Below are positions 9,801 to 18,365 of a stretch of 64,000 nt of DNA, piece by piece. A model generated the notes under the pieces. That model did no database searches. It was given only the letters and a program-made list of their open reading frames with translations, and was not told the DNA's origin. The first letter of the stretch is position 1, and every line of letters begins with the position of its first letter. The position numbers were made by a program, and so were the translations under genes. This stretch comes from Ignavibacteriota bacterium (lineage in GTDB: Bacteria; Bacteroidota; Ignavibacteria; Ignavibacteriales; Melioribacteraceae): positions 124,001-188,000 of the forward strand of contig JADJOX010000003.1 of assembly GCA_016713565.1 (NCBI GenBank). Direction: 5' to 3'.

Positions 9801-11198
9801 TTATAGGTATAAATTTTTAATTTTTATTAAATAATCAAATGCCGCATTATATTCATTCGGAATTATTCCCTCAAGAATCGCCTCTTCAATTGCCGATTTA
9901 ATTACACCGACTTTTTTTGATGGTTTAAGATTGCAGACTTTCATAATCTCATCGCCTTTGACCGGAGATTGAAATGAGCGAAGATTATCTTTTTCCTGAA
10001 CTTCTTTAACCCGACGCATCACATTTTCATAATTCTGTAAGTATTTAGAAACTTTTCCGGGGTCTTTACTCGTTATATCTGCCCGGCATAAGGTTATTAA
10101 ATCATCTAAATCTTCTCCGGCGTTTGCGCTTAACCTTCTAACCGCCGAATCGGTAACTTCTTCAGATGCCAATGCGATAGGTCTTAAATGCAGCCTAACT
10201 AATTTTTCAACATAATTTAATTTATTTAATGGTAATTTTAATTGAACAAAAATGTTTTTCATCATTCTCGCACCAAGCTCTTCATGCCCATGAAAGGACC
10301 AGCCTATTCCCTCTATAAATTTTTTAGTTTGAGGTTTCGCGATGTCGTGTACTAAAGCAGCAAAACGAAGCCAAACATTATTCGTATTTTTCGAAATATT
10401 ATCCACTACTTGACATGTATGTAAAAAAACATCTTTATGATGAAAATCTTTTCTCTGATCAACTCCCGCTAAGTTTGCTATTTGAGAGAAGACCACTTCC
10501 ATAACTTTTGTATTTTGCATCAGCATTAATCCCACCGATGGCTTGTCTGATTCCAATATTTTCAGAAATTCATCCGTAATTCTTTCTTGCGATACAATTT
10601 TCAATCTTTCTTTTAATTCTTCAGCTGCAGTCAATATCCTTTCTTCAACATTAAAATTTAATTGCGTTGCAAATCGGAAAGCACGCATAATTCTTAATGG
10701 ATCATCATCAAAAGTAATTTTTGGATCAAGCGGTGTTTTGATAATTTTAGATTCAATATCATTCAAACCGTCAAACGTATCAATTAATTTTCCAAAATTT
10801 TCTTTATTTAATGATATTGCCAATGTATTTATTGTAAAATCTCTCCTTCTTATGTCATCCTCAAAGGTTCCAATTTCAACTTTTGGATTTCTGCTGTCTT
10901 TATTGTAGGATTCTTTCCTTGCTCCAACAAATTCTAAATTCAAATTTTTATAAAAAAAGTGAGCCGTACCAAAGTTTTTAAAGATTTTAACATTTTTTTC
11001 ACCCAATTTTTCCGCAAGTTTTTCTGCAAAAAAAGTTCCGTCTCCAATAACTAAAAAATCAATTTCGTTTTTTGTTCTATTTAAAATTAAATCCCGGACA
11101 AATCCGCCAACAATATAAACTTTGACATTATGAAAGTCGGAAAGGTTTGATATTTCTCCGAAAAAACTATTATTTTTTAAAAATTCACTAAAATTCAT
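9801..11198 (-). CDS. CCA-adding / poly(A) polymerase family tRNA nucleotidyltransferase with HD domain
   Basis: The 465-residue protein has the class II nucleotidyltransferase head: VYIVGGFVRDLILNR followed by the carboxylate strand EIDFLVIGDG and the RRDFTINTLA motif. RNA-binding helices and an HD-type phosphohydrolase domain follow (LVHDIAKPQTK near residue 280). The family adds or repairs the CCA end of tRNAs. This fits the window: the tRNA-Leu(CAA) gene does not encode CCA while tRNA-Leu(TAG) does. Poly(A) polymerase activity cannot be excluded by eye. It is the last gene of an operon with murA and the HEXXH protein (16-base gap). Confidence 0.85.
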   Translation of the reverse strand: MNFSEFLKNNSFFGEISNLSDFHNVKVYIVGGFVRDLILNRTKNEIDFLVIGDGTFFAEKLAEKLGEKNVKIFKNFGTAHFFYKNLNLEFVGARKESYNKDSRNPKVEIGTFEDDIRRRDFTINTLAISLNKENFGKLIDTFDGLNDIESKIIKTPLDPKITFDDDPLRIMRAFRFATQLNFNVEERILTAAEELKERLKIVSQERITDEFLKILESDKPSVGLMLMQNTKVMEVVFSQIANLAGVDQRKDFHHKDVFLHTCQVVDNISKNTNNVWLRFAALVHDIAKPQTKKFIEGIGWSFHGHEELGARMMKNIFVQLKLPLNKLNYVEKLVRLHLRPIALASEEVTDSAVRRLSANAGEDLDDLITLCRADITSKDPGKVSKYLQNYENVMRRVKEVQEKDNLRSFQSPVKGDEIMKVCNLKPSKKVGVIKSAIEEAILEGIIPNEYNAAFDYLIKIKNLYL

Positions 11199-11214
11199 GG
11201 GTAAGTATTTGTTT

Positions 11215-13392
11215 CTAATAATTAGAATTAAGCCATGTTAATTTATCAAAAAGATCTTTAATTATTTTCTTTCTTTCTAATTTTGAATTAGCTAAAGAAA
11301 TTTCGGCAAATTTGACAGCTTTATCAAATTCCAAATTTTTATAAAATAATTTTGCCAATAAATAATTTGTTTCGGAGGAAAATAATCTACTTTTGCTTAA
11401 ACTATAAACTTTTTCAATTTCATTTATATATTTTATATTTTCACCATGATCCGTATTTAATAAAAAAGATTCAATGTAGAATTGAAGAATAATCTCATTA
11501 TCCGATAAATATTTTTTTATAATATTATGCCTTGAATCTTTGTTTTCTAAATAATTATCAAAATCATTTTTATCTTTTTCTAATATTGTTTTATAGACAA
11601 AAGAACTTCTAAAATAGAAATCCGAAGGATTTTGAATCATCAAACTATCATAGATTTCAGCTGCGAATTCATATTTTTTTACCTTTCCAAATAAGAACGC
11701 TTTCAAGTATTCAATATTAAAATAGTAAGAAGTCTTTAAAAACTTTGTCTCTTCTTTTTCCAATAAGGTAATTGCTGAATTAAAATCCTTATTTTTTATT
11801 TCATTTTGAACCATTCCGTTTAAAGCCGAAAAGGAATTTGAATAAGTATAAACTTTCGAGAACAATTTTTCCGATTCAGAATAATTTTCTTTGTCAAACA
11901 GTTCCCATGCTGTCTGAATATCATATTCTTTTGCTCTTGCACAAAACTGTTTTATAAGCGGAATACGTCCAAAATAGTAATCCGCTTTATTTTTATTGAA
12001 TAAAAAATTTAGATTTTTTAAATAATTGTAATAATCAAATTCAATTTCTTCGATTTTAATGCCAAATACTTTATTAAAATCCGGTTCTTTATAGAAGTTC
12101 AAAACCTTAGTTACAGAATATTTGTTGGAAAGAAATTTAAGAAACGATCCCGCATAAATGTATGAAATTGAAGATACGTTAACGAAAAAACTTAGGTTTG
12201 AAAATAAATTTTTCAGCGATATTTTATTTCCGTTGGAATATGCTAAAAAAGCTAAATAATCAATGTCGTAATCATCAAAATTATTGTCAAACGCGGTCGC
12301 AAAACCTTCAATTAACCCCGGGTTATAGTTTTTGGGAAGATTAAAATATCCTTTTCCAAATTTCTTTGAGAAAACGTGAAGAATTTCGTGGTTCAAACTG
12401 TTCTTATAATTATCAAAATCAATATAAACTTGATTTAGCCATGGTTTTGTAACATCGGCAAATTGTGATCCAAAAAGTTTCTTTTTCTGTTCTCCCGTTT
12501 CAAAAATTATTGATGTTATCTTTTGATTAAAATTTAAACCGAATGTATTTTTATTTTTTTTAATGCTATACAAATGTTCAAGAATTAAGATTTTCTTTTC
12601 CTTTTCAGAAATATTATTGGGATATAATATCTCTAAAATTCCACTTGTATACTTACCTTTTAACTCCTTTTCAATCCGCTTTTTATCTGTAGAAAATTTT
12701 AAATATGGTTTTGAAAAATCCGAGGTTAAATAAATTATGGCAACAAAAAAAATAATAATTACCGGCAGTTTTTTATTTAATATTTTTCTAAAATGTAAAA
12801 CAAAGAAAATAGTTCCAAAGAGTAAAATATTTAGAATTCTGTATCCAATTAACTCGCTGCTAATTTGAATACGATAGTCATAAATTGTACCGGGGAAAAA
12901 ACCAAAAATCGGATTATAAAAATAAATCTGCGGATTGAAATACAATTCCGGTAAGAATCCAAATAAAAAAAGAATCGAAATGATTATAAATGTTAAATGT
13001 GAAAATCTATTGGAAACCCAGTTTGATAATTCTGCGACAGAAATTCCAATAAATAAGGATGGCATTGATAAGATTAAATAAAATAATATTCCATCACCAA
13101 GCGGACAATTTTGGCAAAAAATTGTTGAGATAATAAGTATAAAGAATGGTGAAAAAGCAACGAAACCATAAAATGTCGGCGGTTTAATTGCAATATTTAT
13201 TTTATTATCACAAATTGACTTTGAATATAATTGCCAATATAGCCCTGATATAAAGTAAAAAATTATGGCGTTTATAAAACTTGTTTCAAAACCAAGTAAG
13301 TTTAATAGCGGCAATTGAGTAAACACTAAATTTAATGCAATTACCAGAACAATAAAAAAAAATGAAATTATGTTTTTGTTAATTTTTGTCAA
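11215..13392 (-). CDS. Multi-pass membrane protein with gluzincin-like HEXXH domain and TPR-like tail
   Basis: This 725-residue protein begins with about six or seven membrane helices (residues 8-215). A soluble region carries H335-E-I-L-H339 and, 22 residues later, E362 in LIEGFA. This HEXXH...E arrangement is typical of gluzincin zinc peptidases (M1/peptidase-MA type). The last 250 residues are helical and resemble TPR repeats (EKLFSKVYTYSNSFSALNGM, AKLFYKNLEFDKAVKFAEIS). I do not recognise a named family. Proteolysis of an envelope substrate is inferred from the complete ligand set. The start is TTG at 13392 with no clear ribosome binding site. It lies 13 bases after murA, suggesting a link to cell-wall assembly. 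Confidence 0.65.
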   Translation of the reverse strand: MTKINKNIISFFFIVLVIALNLVFTQLPLLNLLGFETSFINAIIFYFISGLYWQLYSKSICDNKINIAIKPPTFYGFVAFSPFFILIISTIFCQNCPLGDGILFYLILSMPSLFIGISVAELSNWVSNRFSHLTFIIISILFLFGFLPELYFNPQIYFYNPIFGFFPGTIYDYRIQISSELIGYRILNILLFGTIFFVLHFRKILNKKLPVIIIFFVAIIYLTSDFSKPYLKFSTDKKRIEKELKGKYTSGILEILYPNNISEKEKKILILEHLYSIKKNKNTFGLNFNQKITSIIFETGEQKKKLFGSQFADVTKPWLNQVYIDFDNYKNSLNHEILHVFSKKFGKGYFNLPKNYNPGLIEGFATAFDNNFDDYDIDYLAFLAYSNGNKISLKNLFSNLSFFVNVSSISYIYAGSFLKFLSNKYSVTKVLNFYKEPDFNKVFGIKIEEIEFDYYNYLKNLNFLFNKNKADYYFGRIPLIKQFCARAKEYDIQTAWELFDKENYSESEKLFSKVYTYSNSFSALNGMVQNEIKNKDFNSAITLLEKEETKFLKTSYYFNIEYLKAFLFGKVKKYEFAAEIYDSLMIQNPSDFYFRSSFVYKTILEKDKNDFDNYLENKDSRHNIIKKYLSDNEIILQFYIESFLLNTDHGENIKYINEIEKVYSLSKSRLFSSETNYLLAKLFYKNLEFDKAVKFAEISLANSKLERKKIIKDLFDKLTWLNSNY

Positions 13393-13405
13393 ATTTTACG
13401 TTTTT

Positions 13406-14671
13406 CTAAAATTCTTGCGTTTTAACTCTTTCTATTCGTGCTCCCAATTTACATAATTTTTCTTCAATACGTTCATATCCTCGGTCAAGGTGATAAATTC
13501 TAAGAACTTCTGTAGTTCCCTCGGCAACCAAACCCGCTAAAACCAAAGAAGCGCTTGCACGTAAATCAGTTGACATGACAGTTGCTCCTTTTAATTTATT
13601 TACGCCGTGAATTATCGCGCTGTTTCCAATCACTTCAATATTAGCACCTAATCTAATTAGTTCTGGGATATGTTTAAACCTATCTAAATATATTGTATCT
13701 GTAACTTTGGAAGAGCCATCTACAATTGCCATATATGTTGTCCACTGAGCCTGCATGTCAGTTGGAAAACCCGGATAAACTCCGGTTGTAACATCAACAC
13801 TTTTAGCCTCAAAATTACTTGCATCAATTGACAAAATATTATTGTTATAACTTAATTTAACCCCGCTGTCCTCAAGTTTTTGAATAACTAAATTCAGGTG
13901 TTTTGAATTTGCATTTTTTAATTTTATTTTTCCTTTGGTCATTGCCGCCGCAATTAACAAAGTACCTGTTTCAATTCTATCCGGAATATTGTTAACTTCG
14001 GCACTTGAAAGATCGTTAACTCCTTGAATTTCTAAAATATTTGACCCGATTCCTTCAATTTTTGCACCCATAGAAATTAAAAATTGTGCTAACTGAGTTA
14101 TTTCAGGTTCGGCTGCCGCGTTAGTAATTATAGTTTCCCCTTTTGCCAAAACAGCTGCCATCAGCGCATTTCCGGTTGCACCAACAGAAGAAATATCAAA
14201 ATTAAGTCGTGCTCCCTTTAGCTTTTTAGCTTTTGCAATTATATATCCTTCTTCCAAGTCAATTTCGGCGCCGAGTTTTTTCATTGCTTCAAGATGAAGA
14301 TTTATTGGTCTCGGACCCCAAGCGCATCCGCCAGGCATAGAAACTTTTGCAACTCCGTATTTTGATAATAACGGACCTAGAACATAAACCGAAGCTCTCA
14401 TTTTTTTAACGTGTTCATATGGTGCGGTTTGTGAAGTTATTTTAGATGAATCTAAAACAATTTGCTTACCTAAAAATTCAGATTTAACACCAAGCTGATT
14501 AAGAAGTTTTGACATAGTATAAATATCATTGACTTCCGGGATATTATCTATTACATTTTTTCCGTTGTTTAAAAGAACTGCAGGCATTAACGCCAAAGCC
14601 GAGTTTTTTGCTCCGCTAATTTCTACAGATCCTTTTAATGGATTTCCGCCATGAATTACAAATTTATCCAT
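13406..14671 (-). CDS. murA: UDP-N-acetylglucosamine 1-carboxyvinyltransferase
   Basis: This is a 421-residue enzyme of the EPSP synthase family that transfers enolpyruvate from PEP to UDP-GlcNAc, the first committed step of peptidoglycan synthesis in the cytoplasm. The N-terminus has ISGAKNSALALMPA with the conserved Lys22/Asn23. The PEP-binding active-site cysteine is C116 in PGGCAWGPRPINLHL, so the enzyme should be of the fosfomycin-sensitive Cys type. Length is normal. It opens an operon with the HEXXH membrane protein and the tRNA nucleotidyltransferase. Confidence 0.96.
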   Translation of the reverse strand: MDKFVIHGGNPLKGSVEISGAKNSALALMPAVLLNNGKNVIDNIPEVNDIYTMSKLLNQLGVKSEFLGKQIVLDSSKITSQTAPYEHVKKMRASVYVLGPLLSKYGVAKVSMPGGCAWGPRPINLHLEAMKKLGAEIDLEEGYIIAKAKKLKGARLNFDISSVGATGNALMAAVLAKGETIITNAAAEPEITQLAQFLISMGAKIEGIGSNILEIQGVNDLSSAEVNNIPDRIETGTLLIAAAMTKGKIKLKNANSKHLNLVIQKLEDSGVKLSYNNNILSIDASNFEAKSVDVTTGVYPGFPTDMQAQWTTYMAIVDGSSKVTDTIYLDRFKHIPELIRLGANIEVIGNSAIIHGVNKLKGATVMSTDLRASASLVLAGLVAEGTTEVLRIYHLDRGYERIEEKLCKLGARIERVKTQEF

Positions 14672-14759
14672 AATTTGCCTTAAATTTTAAAATGAATAAA
14701 TAAATATAGGAGTTCTATTTATTAATAGAAAATTACTGAGGCAATATTCATTATAAATT

Positions 14760-15209
14760 TTAAATATCTTCAAGCTGTGAAGCATTTTTAAGAGTTTTGA
14801 TCTTATGTATTTCCTCCAATTTTGTTAAACTTTTGAAAAATTCCTGAACATCAATGTTCTCTGCATTTTCAACTAATTTGGTATATAAATCAATTAGGCA
14901 GTTATCCAAATGAACAAATAGATCAATAATTTCATCAATTGTAACTTTTTGTTCGTCAATCAATGTTGAAAGTACATCTAATTTAGATTTGCACTGACTT
15001 CTTGGAAACCAAGAATTTAAAATATTTGAAGAAGTTGAATTTTCAATTTCGGTCAAAGTTTTTTCAATTTCAACTTCTCTATCTTCAAGATAATTAAGAA
15101 GTAGTTTAATGCGTTCCTTATCTTCTTTTTGACTCAATTTCTTATAATAATCAGCAATAATTTGGTGAAACTTTCTTGAATGTTCTAGAATATCCTTTGT
15201 GGTTTCCAT
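14760..15209 (-). CDS. Small all-helical protein, ferritin-like bundle (unknown function)
   Basis: The 149-residue protein has no signal peptide and is predicted from heptad-like spacing to be four long helices. It contains several E/H residues (KFHQIIADYY, EDREVEIEKTLTEIE, LFVHLDNCLIDLY), reminiscent of ferritin- or hemerythrin-like bundles. A complete metal-ligand set is not obvious. The start is supported by a strong GGAGG nine bases upstream of the ATG. It stands alone between murA (promoter side) and the next membrane protein. No function is proposed. Confidence 0.55.
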   Translation of the reverse strand: METTKDILEHSRKFHQIIADYYKKLSQKEDKERIKLLLNYLEDREVEIEKTLTEIENSTSSNILNSWFPRSQCKSKLDVLSTLIDEQKVTIDEIIDLFVHLDNCLIDLYTKLVENAENIDVQEFFKSLTKLEEIHKIKTLKNASQLEDI

Positions 15210-15352
15210 GCGTATTAACCTCCAAAATTAGGAAAAGTTATTTAGTCTTTCGCACAGTAAAAGTATTGGGGGATGTTTAATTGCTTTTACAACTATGTAA
15301 TATAATTTGATATTGATTAATTTACAATCATAAAATAAAATTTTTAGACGAA

Positions 15353-15970
15353 TTATTTTATCTGTTGAGTAATTTTCTTTTTCTTTGATTTAAGTTTTTT
15401 GGAAATGCCAGTCTGCTGCTTTGCCTCTGCCTTAAGTTCTTGAGCGACAAAAGTTGAATCGACGGGAACAGATATGGAATCGGAAGAAAAATATTCTTTT
15501 GTTATAGAATCTTGGATTGCTATTATTTTTGCGTAAGAATTAGTCGCTGTATCCGGACTGAAAAAATAAATGTAAATTGAAAAGGCAAAAATTAGGGTTA
15601 TAACTAAAAAAGGCTTAAATCCAATTTTTGTTGATAGCCACCCTCCGAACCAAACGGGTGATTGTAAAATGAAAAATGGAAGGAATAATATGAAATAAAG
15701 AACCAAAGCAATTGCATATGCCGTACTTTCGATAGGTTGTGAAAAGTTCATTTTTTCACCCAAACCGACAATCATATCCCAAAAAGTAGTACTTATTTGC
15801 GAAACAATTCCTACAGTAACGTATAGTATAGAAAGTATCGCCAAAATGATAATTGTTACAAAAGCCTGAATCCCTTGGAGAATAAAAGGAACTTTCCACT
15901 GAATACCTTTTATTTCAGAGTAAAATTTTTTAATCGGGTCTGAATATGGATTGGGGGCTAATTCAAACAT
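15353..15970 (-). CDS. Inner-membrane protein of unknown function
   Basis: The 205-residue protein has about four hydrophobic segments (near 28-57, 83-105, 107-117, 120-137) and a hydrophilic, strongly basic C-terminus (KKLKSKKKK). I do not recognise a family. It lies upstream of, and divergent from, the tRNA-Leu/trigger factor unit, and is separated from the helical-bundle gene by 143 bases, so it is probably transcribed alone. Confidence 0.5.
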   Translation of the reverse strand: MFELAPNPYSDPIKKFYSEIKGIQWKVPFILQGIQAFVTIIILAILSILYVTVGIVSQISTTFWDMIVGLGEKMNFSQPIESTAYAIALVLYFILFLPFFILQSPVWFGGWLSTKIGFKPFLVITLIFAFSIYIYFFSPDTATNSYAKIIAIQDSITKEYFSSDSISVPVDSTFVAQELKAEAKQQTGISKKLKSKKKKITQQIK

Positions 15971-16142
15971 TATTTTTTCTTAATTATTTGTTAATGAATG
16001 AGTTACATTCATTTAATTATTACCATTTATTAAGTAATAGAAACATTTTTTTTTCGCAATAAAAATCTTTTATTGTTTTAATATTCGTAATTAAACTTAA
16101 AAATTTTAATCAATATTTTACCATAGAAGATAATTAACGTAT

Positions 16143-16173
16143 TTGTTTATAACTGAAAATTACAGTAAATTTA
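16143..16173 (+). promoter_or_regulatory. Putative housekeeping promoter of tRNA-Leu(TAG)
   Basis: TTG (16143-16145) is followed by exactly 20 bases and TAAATTTA (16166-16173), matching the Bacteroidota -33/-7 form (TTG...TAnnTTTG) at seven of eight -7 positions. Transcription would start about 5-8 bases before the tRNA. The same spacing and the same -7 octamer precede the other tRNA-Leu gene in this window. Confidence 0.55.
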
Positions 16174-16186
16174 CGTTTTATTTTTT

Positions 16187-16271
16187 GCGAGAGTGGCGGA
16201 ATTGGCAGACGCGCTAGACTTAGGATCTAGTATCTAACGGTGTGGGGGTTCGAGTCCCCCCTCTCGTACCA
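16187..16271 (+). tRNA. tRNA-Leu (anticodon TAG)
   Basis: A full cloverleaf can be drawn. The acceptor stem GCGAGAG pairs with CTCTCGT (first pair G-U). The anticodon stem CTAGA/TCTAG has loop CTTAGGA and anticodon TAG at 16221-16223. A long class II variable arm follows, then the T-arm GGGGG-TTCGAGT-CCCCC, discriminator A and an encoded CCA (16269-16271). The long variable arm and TAG anticodon identify leucine. It lies 34 bases upstream of the trigger factor start with no terminator between them. Confidence 0.96.
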
Positions 16272-16305
16272 CATTTCTGCTTTTTTTAACTATCAGAGGT
16301 ACTTT

Positions 16306-17628
16306 TTGGAAACAAAAATCAATATTTTAAATAACACTGAACATGAAATTGAAGTTAATTTTTCTTATGATGAAATAAAAACCGAAATTGAAACTGCATA
16401 TCAAGCAGAAAGAAAAAAAATTGCTATGCCCGGATTCAGAAAAGGCAAAGTTCCAATCGCGATGCTTAAAAAAGCATATGGCGATGCAATTGAATATAAA
16501 GCGAGTGAAGATATTGCAAATAACAAATTTTGGGAAATTGTAAAAGAACAAAATCTGAAACCTTTAAGTATGCCGCAAATGACGGCTTTGGATTTTGAAA
16601 TTAATAAATATTTAAATTTTAAAGTAAAATACGAAGTAAAACCAACTTTAGATTTAAAAGATTATACTAATCAAGAAATTGAAAAGCCAGTCTTTAAAGT
16701 AAATAGTGAAGACATTGAAGCTGAAGTTAACAACCTGCTGAAATCAAAAGCAAGTTTTGAAAACGCCGATGAAGTTACCGATAACACCTATAAAATTACT
16801 GTTGATCTTCAAAGGACAGATGCTGATGGCAATGATATTGAAGGAAACAAAAGCTCAAATATTGTAATCGATTTAAGCGACAATAAAGTTAATGAAAATA
16901 TTGTAAAAAATGCACAAGGTAAAAAGCTTGGAGAAAATTTCAAATTTTCATTTGTTGACGAGCATATGCACGGAGATCATAAACACGTAGAAGAATTTAA
17001 TTATAATGCAGATATTAAAAAAATTGAAAAAATTGTTTTACCTGAGATTACTGAAGATTTGGTTTTGCAGATATCAGGTAAAAAAGCCAAAACTATTAAT
17101 GAATTAAAAGAAGTTACAAAATCCAATTATGAAAATTACTATAATGATCAATCAACAAGGATTTTTGAAAACACACTTCTTGAGCAAATTGTTAAAAATA
17201 ATGATTTTGAACCTTCGAAAAGCTATGTAGAAATAATTCTAAATAGAATGATTGAAAATGAAAAACAATATGCCAAACAATATAAAACACCGATTCCAAA
17301 TGATGAAATACTCAGAACAAATTTAAGACCTAAAGCCGAATGGAACGCTAAATGGCAAATTATTTTAGAAAATATAGCCGAAAAAGAAAAAATTGAAGTT
17401 ACCGAAAATGAACTTGAAGAAATGGCAAAAGAAGAATCTGAAAAAATAAATATTCCAGTGGATAAACTTATTAAGTATTATAAAGATTCAAATAGATTAG
17501 AAACTATGGTTGAAGAAAAAGTTATAAAATTCTTAAAAGAAAACAATAAAATTAAAGAAGTTGATCCAACTGTTAAAAATGAAAACTCAGCTAAAGATTC
17601 AGAAAATAAACACGAAGATGTTCATTAA
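16306..17628 (+). CDS. tig: Trigger factor, ribosome-associated chaperone
   Basis: This 440-residue chaperone begins with the ribosome-binding domain. The tail signature is MPGFRKGKVPIAMLKKAYG (about residues 38-56), matching the family GFRxGKxP motif. A diverged middle PPIase-like domain (residues 150-245) and the long helical C-terminal arms follow. The longest open frame runs back into the tRNA. The correct start is TTG at 16306: it has AGAGG six bases upstream (16295-16299) and gives the normal N-terminus (ETKINILNNTEHEIEV). It is followed by clpP 30 bases later, a common pairing. Co-transcription with the upstream tRNA is likely. Confidence 0.92.
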   Translation: METKINILNNTEHEIEVNFSYDEIKTEIETAYQAERKKIAMPGFRKGKVPIAMLKKAYGDAIEYKASEDIANNKFWEIVKEQNLKPLSMPQMTALDFEINKYLNFKVKYEVKPTLDLKDYTNQEIEKPVFKVNSEDIEAEVNNLLKSKASFENADEVTDNTYKITVDLQRTDADGNDIEGNKSSNIVIDLSDNKVNENIVKNAQGKKLGENFKFSFVDEHMHGDHKHVEEFNYNADIKKIEKIVLPEITEDLVLQISGKKAKTINELKEVTKSNYENYYNDQSTRIFENTLLEQIVKNNDFEPSKSYVEIILNRMIENEKQYAKQYKTPIPNDEILRTNLRPKAEWNAKWQIILENIAEKEKIEVTENELEEMAKEESEKINIPVDKLIKYYKDSNRLETMVEEKVIKFLKENNKIKEVDPTVKNENSAKDSENKHEDVH

Positions 17629-17658
17629 ATGAATTTATAAAAAACTCAAAGGTATAAA

Positions 17659-18288
17659 ATGTCAGGAAAAACATATAACACATTAATTCCTTATGTAATT
17701 GAACAATCCGGTCGCGGGGAACGTGGAATGGATATTTTTTCTCGTTTACTGCGTGAAAGAATTATTTTTTTAGGTGAAGCGATTGACGATCATATTGCGA
17801 GCGTAGTAATTGCACAATTACTTTTTTTAGAAGCCGAAGATCACGAAAAGGACATAAATTTATATATAAATTCTCCAGGCGGAAGTGTTTCTGCTGGGTT
17901 GGCAATCTACGACACAATGCAATTCATTAAACCCGACGTTTCAACTAACTGCGTTGGAATGGCTGCCAGTATGGGAGCCGTTTTGCTGGCAGGCGGAGCT
18001 CAAAATAAAAGATTTGCTCTACCTCACTCAAAAATAATGATCCATCAGCCTTGGGTTGGCGGTTTGCAAGGACAAACTACCGATATAGAAATTCACGCAA
18101 AAGAGATGATTAAAACGCGCGATAAATTGTATAAAATTTTGGCAAATCATACGGGCAAAAGCACCGAGCAAATTATGAAAGACTGTGATAGAGATTATTA
18201 TATGACTGCGGCAGAAGCTGTTGATTATAAAATAATCGATAAAGTACATGAACGAAGAAAAATGTTAAACGAAAATGAAAAAAAGTAA
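17659..18288 (+). CDS. clpP: ATP-dependent Clp protease proteolytic subunit
   Basis: This 209-residue serine peptidase has its nucleophile at S104 in GMAASMGAVLLAGG, H129 in SKIMIHQP and a C-terminal Asp in the DRDYYMTA segment (177-179). The oxyanion region SPGGSVSAGLAIYD is intact. It forms the tetradecameric chamber that degrades unfolded proteins handed over by ClpX/ClpA-type ATPases. No clpX gene follows here, unlike the common tig-clpP-clpX order; a terminator ends the unit. Confidence 0.96.
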   Translation: MSGKTYNTLIPYVIEQSGRGERGMDIFSRLLRERIIFLGEAIDDHIASVVIAQLLFLEAEDHEKDINLYINSPGGSVSAGLAIYDTMQFIKPDVSTNCVGMAASMGAVLLAGGAQNKRFALPHSKIMIHQPWVGGLQGQTTDIEIHAKEMIKTRDKLYKILANHTGKSTEQIMKDCDRDYYMTAAEAVDYKIIDKVHERRKMLNENEKK

Positions 18289-18314
18289 TTTTATAAGTCA
18301 AGATTAAAAACAAG

Positions 18315-18343
18315 AAAGTCCGAGTTTAATCGGACTTTTTTTG
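18315..18343. terminator. Bidirectional terminator between clpP and the convergent gene
   Basis: A perfect 9-bp stem (18315-18323 with 18330-18338, core GTCCGA/TCGGAC) with a 6-base loop is followed by a T run on the plus strand. On the minus strand T-rich sequence follows a few bases after the stem. It separates clpP from the gene ending at 18366. Confidence 0.88.
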
Positions 18344-18365
18344 TTTTAGGGGAAATATGAAACTT

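Noticed and set aside
10543..10908. 121-codon plus-strand open frame opposite the tRNA nucleotidyltransferase gene
   Set aside because: Antisense shadow of conserved motifs; composition is the reverse-complement signature and nothing recognisable is encoded.
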